Part shown: positions 63,148 through 64,000 of the stretch, piece by piece | Layout of the letters: each line of letters starts with the position of its first letter | Position numbering within the stretch: position 1 is the stretch's first letter | Origin: an uncultured Bacilli bacterium | Lineage (GTDB): Bacteria; Bacillota_I; Bacilli_A; RF39; UBA660 | Direction: 5' to 3' | Assembly (NCBI GenBank): GCA_934162265.1 | Contig: CAKPHZ010000002.1 | Location: 1-64,000 of the forward strand | DNA: 64,000 bases | Program-made: the position numbers and the translations under genes | Notes under the pieces: generated by a model | What the model was told of the DNA's origin: nothing | What the model saw: only the letters and a program-made list of their open reading frames with translations | Database searches by the model: none

Positions 63148-64000
63148 ATGAACATAAAAGAAGAATTATTAAAACTAAGAGAAAAAATAATGAAAAAGGG
63201 AAAAAAGAAAGAAGGATCAGAACAAGATAAAGATACATATGATTTAAATGATAAAGTAGAAGAATTTATTGAGTGGTATAAAAATAATATGGTAAAAGGA
63301 CTTTATACGGATATTGGCGAGTATCATCTTCCTAATGAAATGAGAAATTTCATTGAAAAAATAGCAGTATGGTATGAACTAAGATATCCTAATGATAAAG
63401 TAAATCTAATAATAGAAAGTAGTAAAAAATTAAAAAGTATAGAAAATATCATAAAACAGAATAATAAACAAACAAACCCAGAAACAGAAATTTATGGTAT
63501 TAAATCTTTCTATGATGCATTATCAAACGAAGAAAAATTTTATTTAAGCCAACCAAATTATAGAAGTATAGTCTATTGGAAAGGAGTATTATGCTCTGCA
63601 CATCTTCACTTAAGTAAAAATGGAACTGTCGAAATGTCAGAATGTATGGATACTGTTATTCCAGGAATTTCAAATGAAGATTTAGAAGGAAAAAATATCA
63701 AAGAAGTCGTAAAAATAATCAGGAAAAAAGGAATAATAATTCCAGAAGACAGTGAATTAACAAAAGCAATTCAGGATTATAATAATTTAAATTATCAAAA
63801 AGAAGAAATCTTAAATTGTGTAATGTACAGAATTATTGAACGTGGAGGAAATCGAATAGGACCAAAAAGAGCATTCTTATTTGCTAAAGAATTTGGTAGG
63901 GATATTAGTATTCCTATGATGTACGCAATAGATTACTCTGATCCAGGATTAAGATTATTCATCAATGAATATATAAAAGCTGGTGGTTCTAAAGATTTAG
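63148..64000 (+). CDS. Unknown protein, 3'-partial (more than 284 aa)
   Basis: An uninterrupted frame with GGAGG five bases before its ATG runs to the window end. I do not recognise it. The first 30 residues are lysine/glutamate-rich, followed by mixed helical sequence (VEEFIEWYKNNMVKGLYTD, IEKIAVWYELRYPNDKVNLI), a middle part with YWKGVLCSAHLHLSKNGTVEMSECMDTVIPG, and VMYRIIERGGNRIGPKRAFLFAKEFGRDI near the end. No membrane helix is evident. It lies 30 bases after trhP2 and could be co-transcribed with it. Confidence 0.65.
   Translation, partial: MNIKEELLKLREKIMKKGKKKEGSEQDKDTYDLNDKVEEFIEWYKNNMVKGLYTDIGEYHLPNEMRNFIEKIAVWYELRYPNDKVNLIIESSKKLKSIENIIKQNNKQTNPETEIYGIKSFYDALSNEEKFYLSQPNYRSIVYWKGVLCSAHLHLSKNGTVEMSECMDTVIPGISNEDLEGKNIKEVVKIIRKKGIIIPEDSELTKAIQDYNNLNYQKEEILNCVMYRIIERGGNRIGPKRAFLFAKEFGRDISIPMMYAIDYSDPGLRLFINEYIKAGGSKDL

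Noticed and set aside
1..64000. Mycoplasma-type code with TGA as tryptophan
   Set aside because: Tryptophan residues are encoded by TGG, and TGA ends genes at normal places (for instance the trhP1 stop overlapping the trhP2 start).

Overview
The window is a low-G+C bacterial chromosome segment (about 30 % G+C in the roughly 900 bases I counted by hand). It uses the standard genetic code: TGA is a genuine stop, for example in the ATGA overlap at 61918. SepF, DivIVA, AddAB, DUF1292, YlxR, a YqzL-like protein, T-box leaders and an NPKTG sortase signal point to a walled member of the Bacillota. Rubrerythrin suggests an anaerobic or microaerophilic life. I infer an uncultured, probably gut-associated Bacilli-type lineage. 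No rRNA, tRNA or CRISPR array is visible.

Layout. 0-3.6 kb: end of a sigma-70-like gene, division genes sepF and divIVA, a cysteine desulfurase and a thioredoxin-like membrane protein. 3.6-13.3 kb: RNase R, a tandem pair of CapA-like proteins, two small conserved proteins, parE (no parC beside it), tadA, and rarA facing the other way. 13.3-16.1 kb: a solitary Abi_2/HEPN protein, a membrane HtrA-type protease and rubrerythrin. 16.2-21 kb is the mobile part: a complete-looking group IIC intron lodged in the terminator between rubrerythrin and a convergent rRNA methyltransferase, then an IS30-family element whose transposase is broken by one stop codon. 21-35 kb: a sortase-anchored leucine-rich-repeat protein, T-box-controlled ileS (type-2 IleRS), ung, addB-addA with a frameshifted small gene between them, a small membrane protein, cutA, a HAD phosphatase and a coiled-coil membrane protein.

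35.4-45.7 kb: an unknown gene and an ABC exporter operon that share a duplicated promoter, vanZ, then the ybeY-dgkA / cdd-era-yqzL-recO cluster, which in Bacillus is continuous. Here it is split by a 3-kb module made of a 73-residue protein and a superfamily 2 helicase with five exact 76-residue repeats, bracketed by near-identical 20-base hairpins. This is the best candidate for an undescribed system.

45.7-64 kb: two unknown genes behind a consensus promoter, a DUF362 protein, an aryl-sulfate sulfotransferase, a large exported protein with a cut-short LamG domain, a phosphohexomutase, the rimP-nusA-ylxR-infB operon (short RimP, an attenuator-like leader hairpin, no ylxQ or rbfA), T-box-controlled gltX, map, the trmR-trhP1-trhP2 tRNA wobble-uridine operon, and an unknown gene running off the end. 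GC skew on the + strand is strongly positive before about 45 kb and close to zero after it, although genes stay on the + strand, which may mark a change of replication arm.
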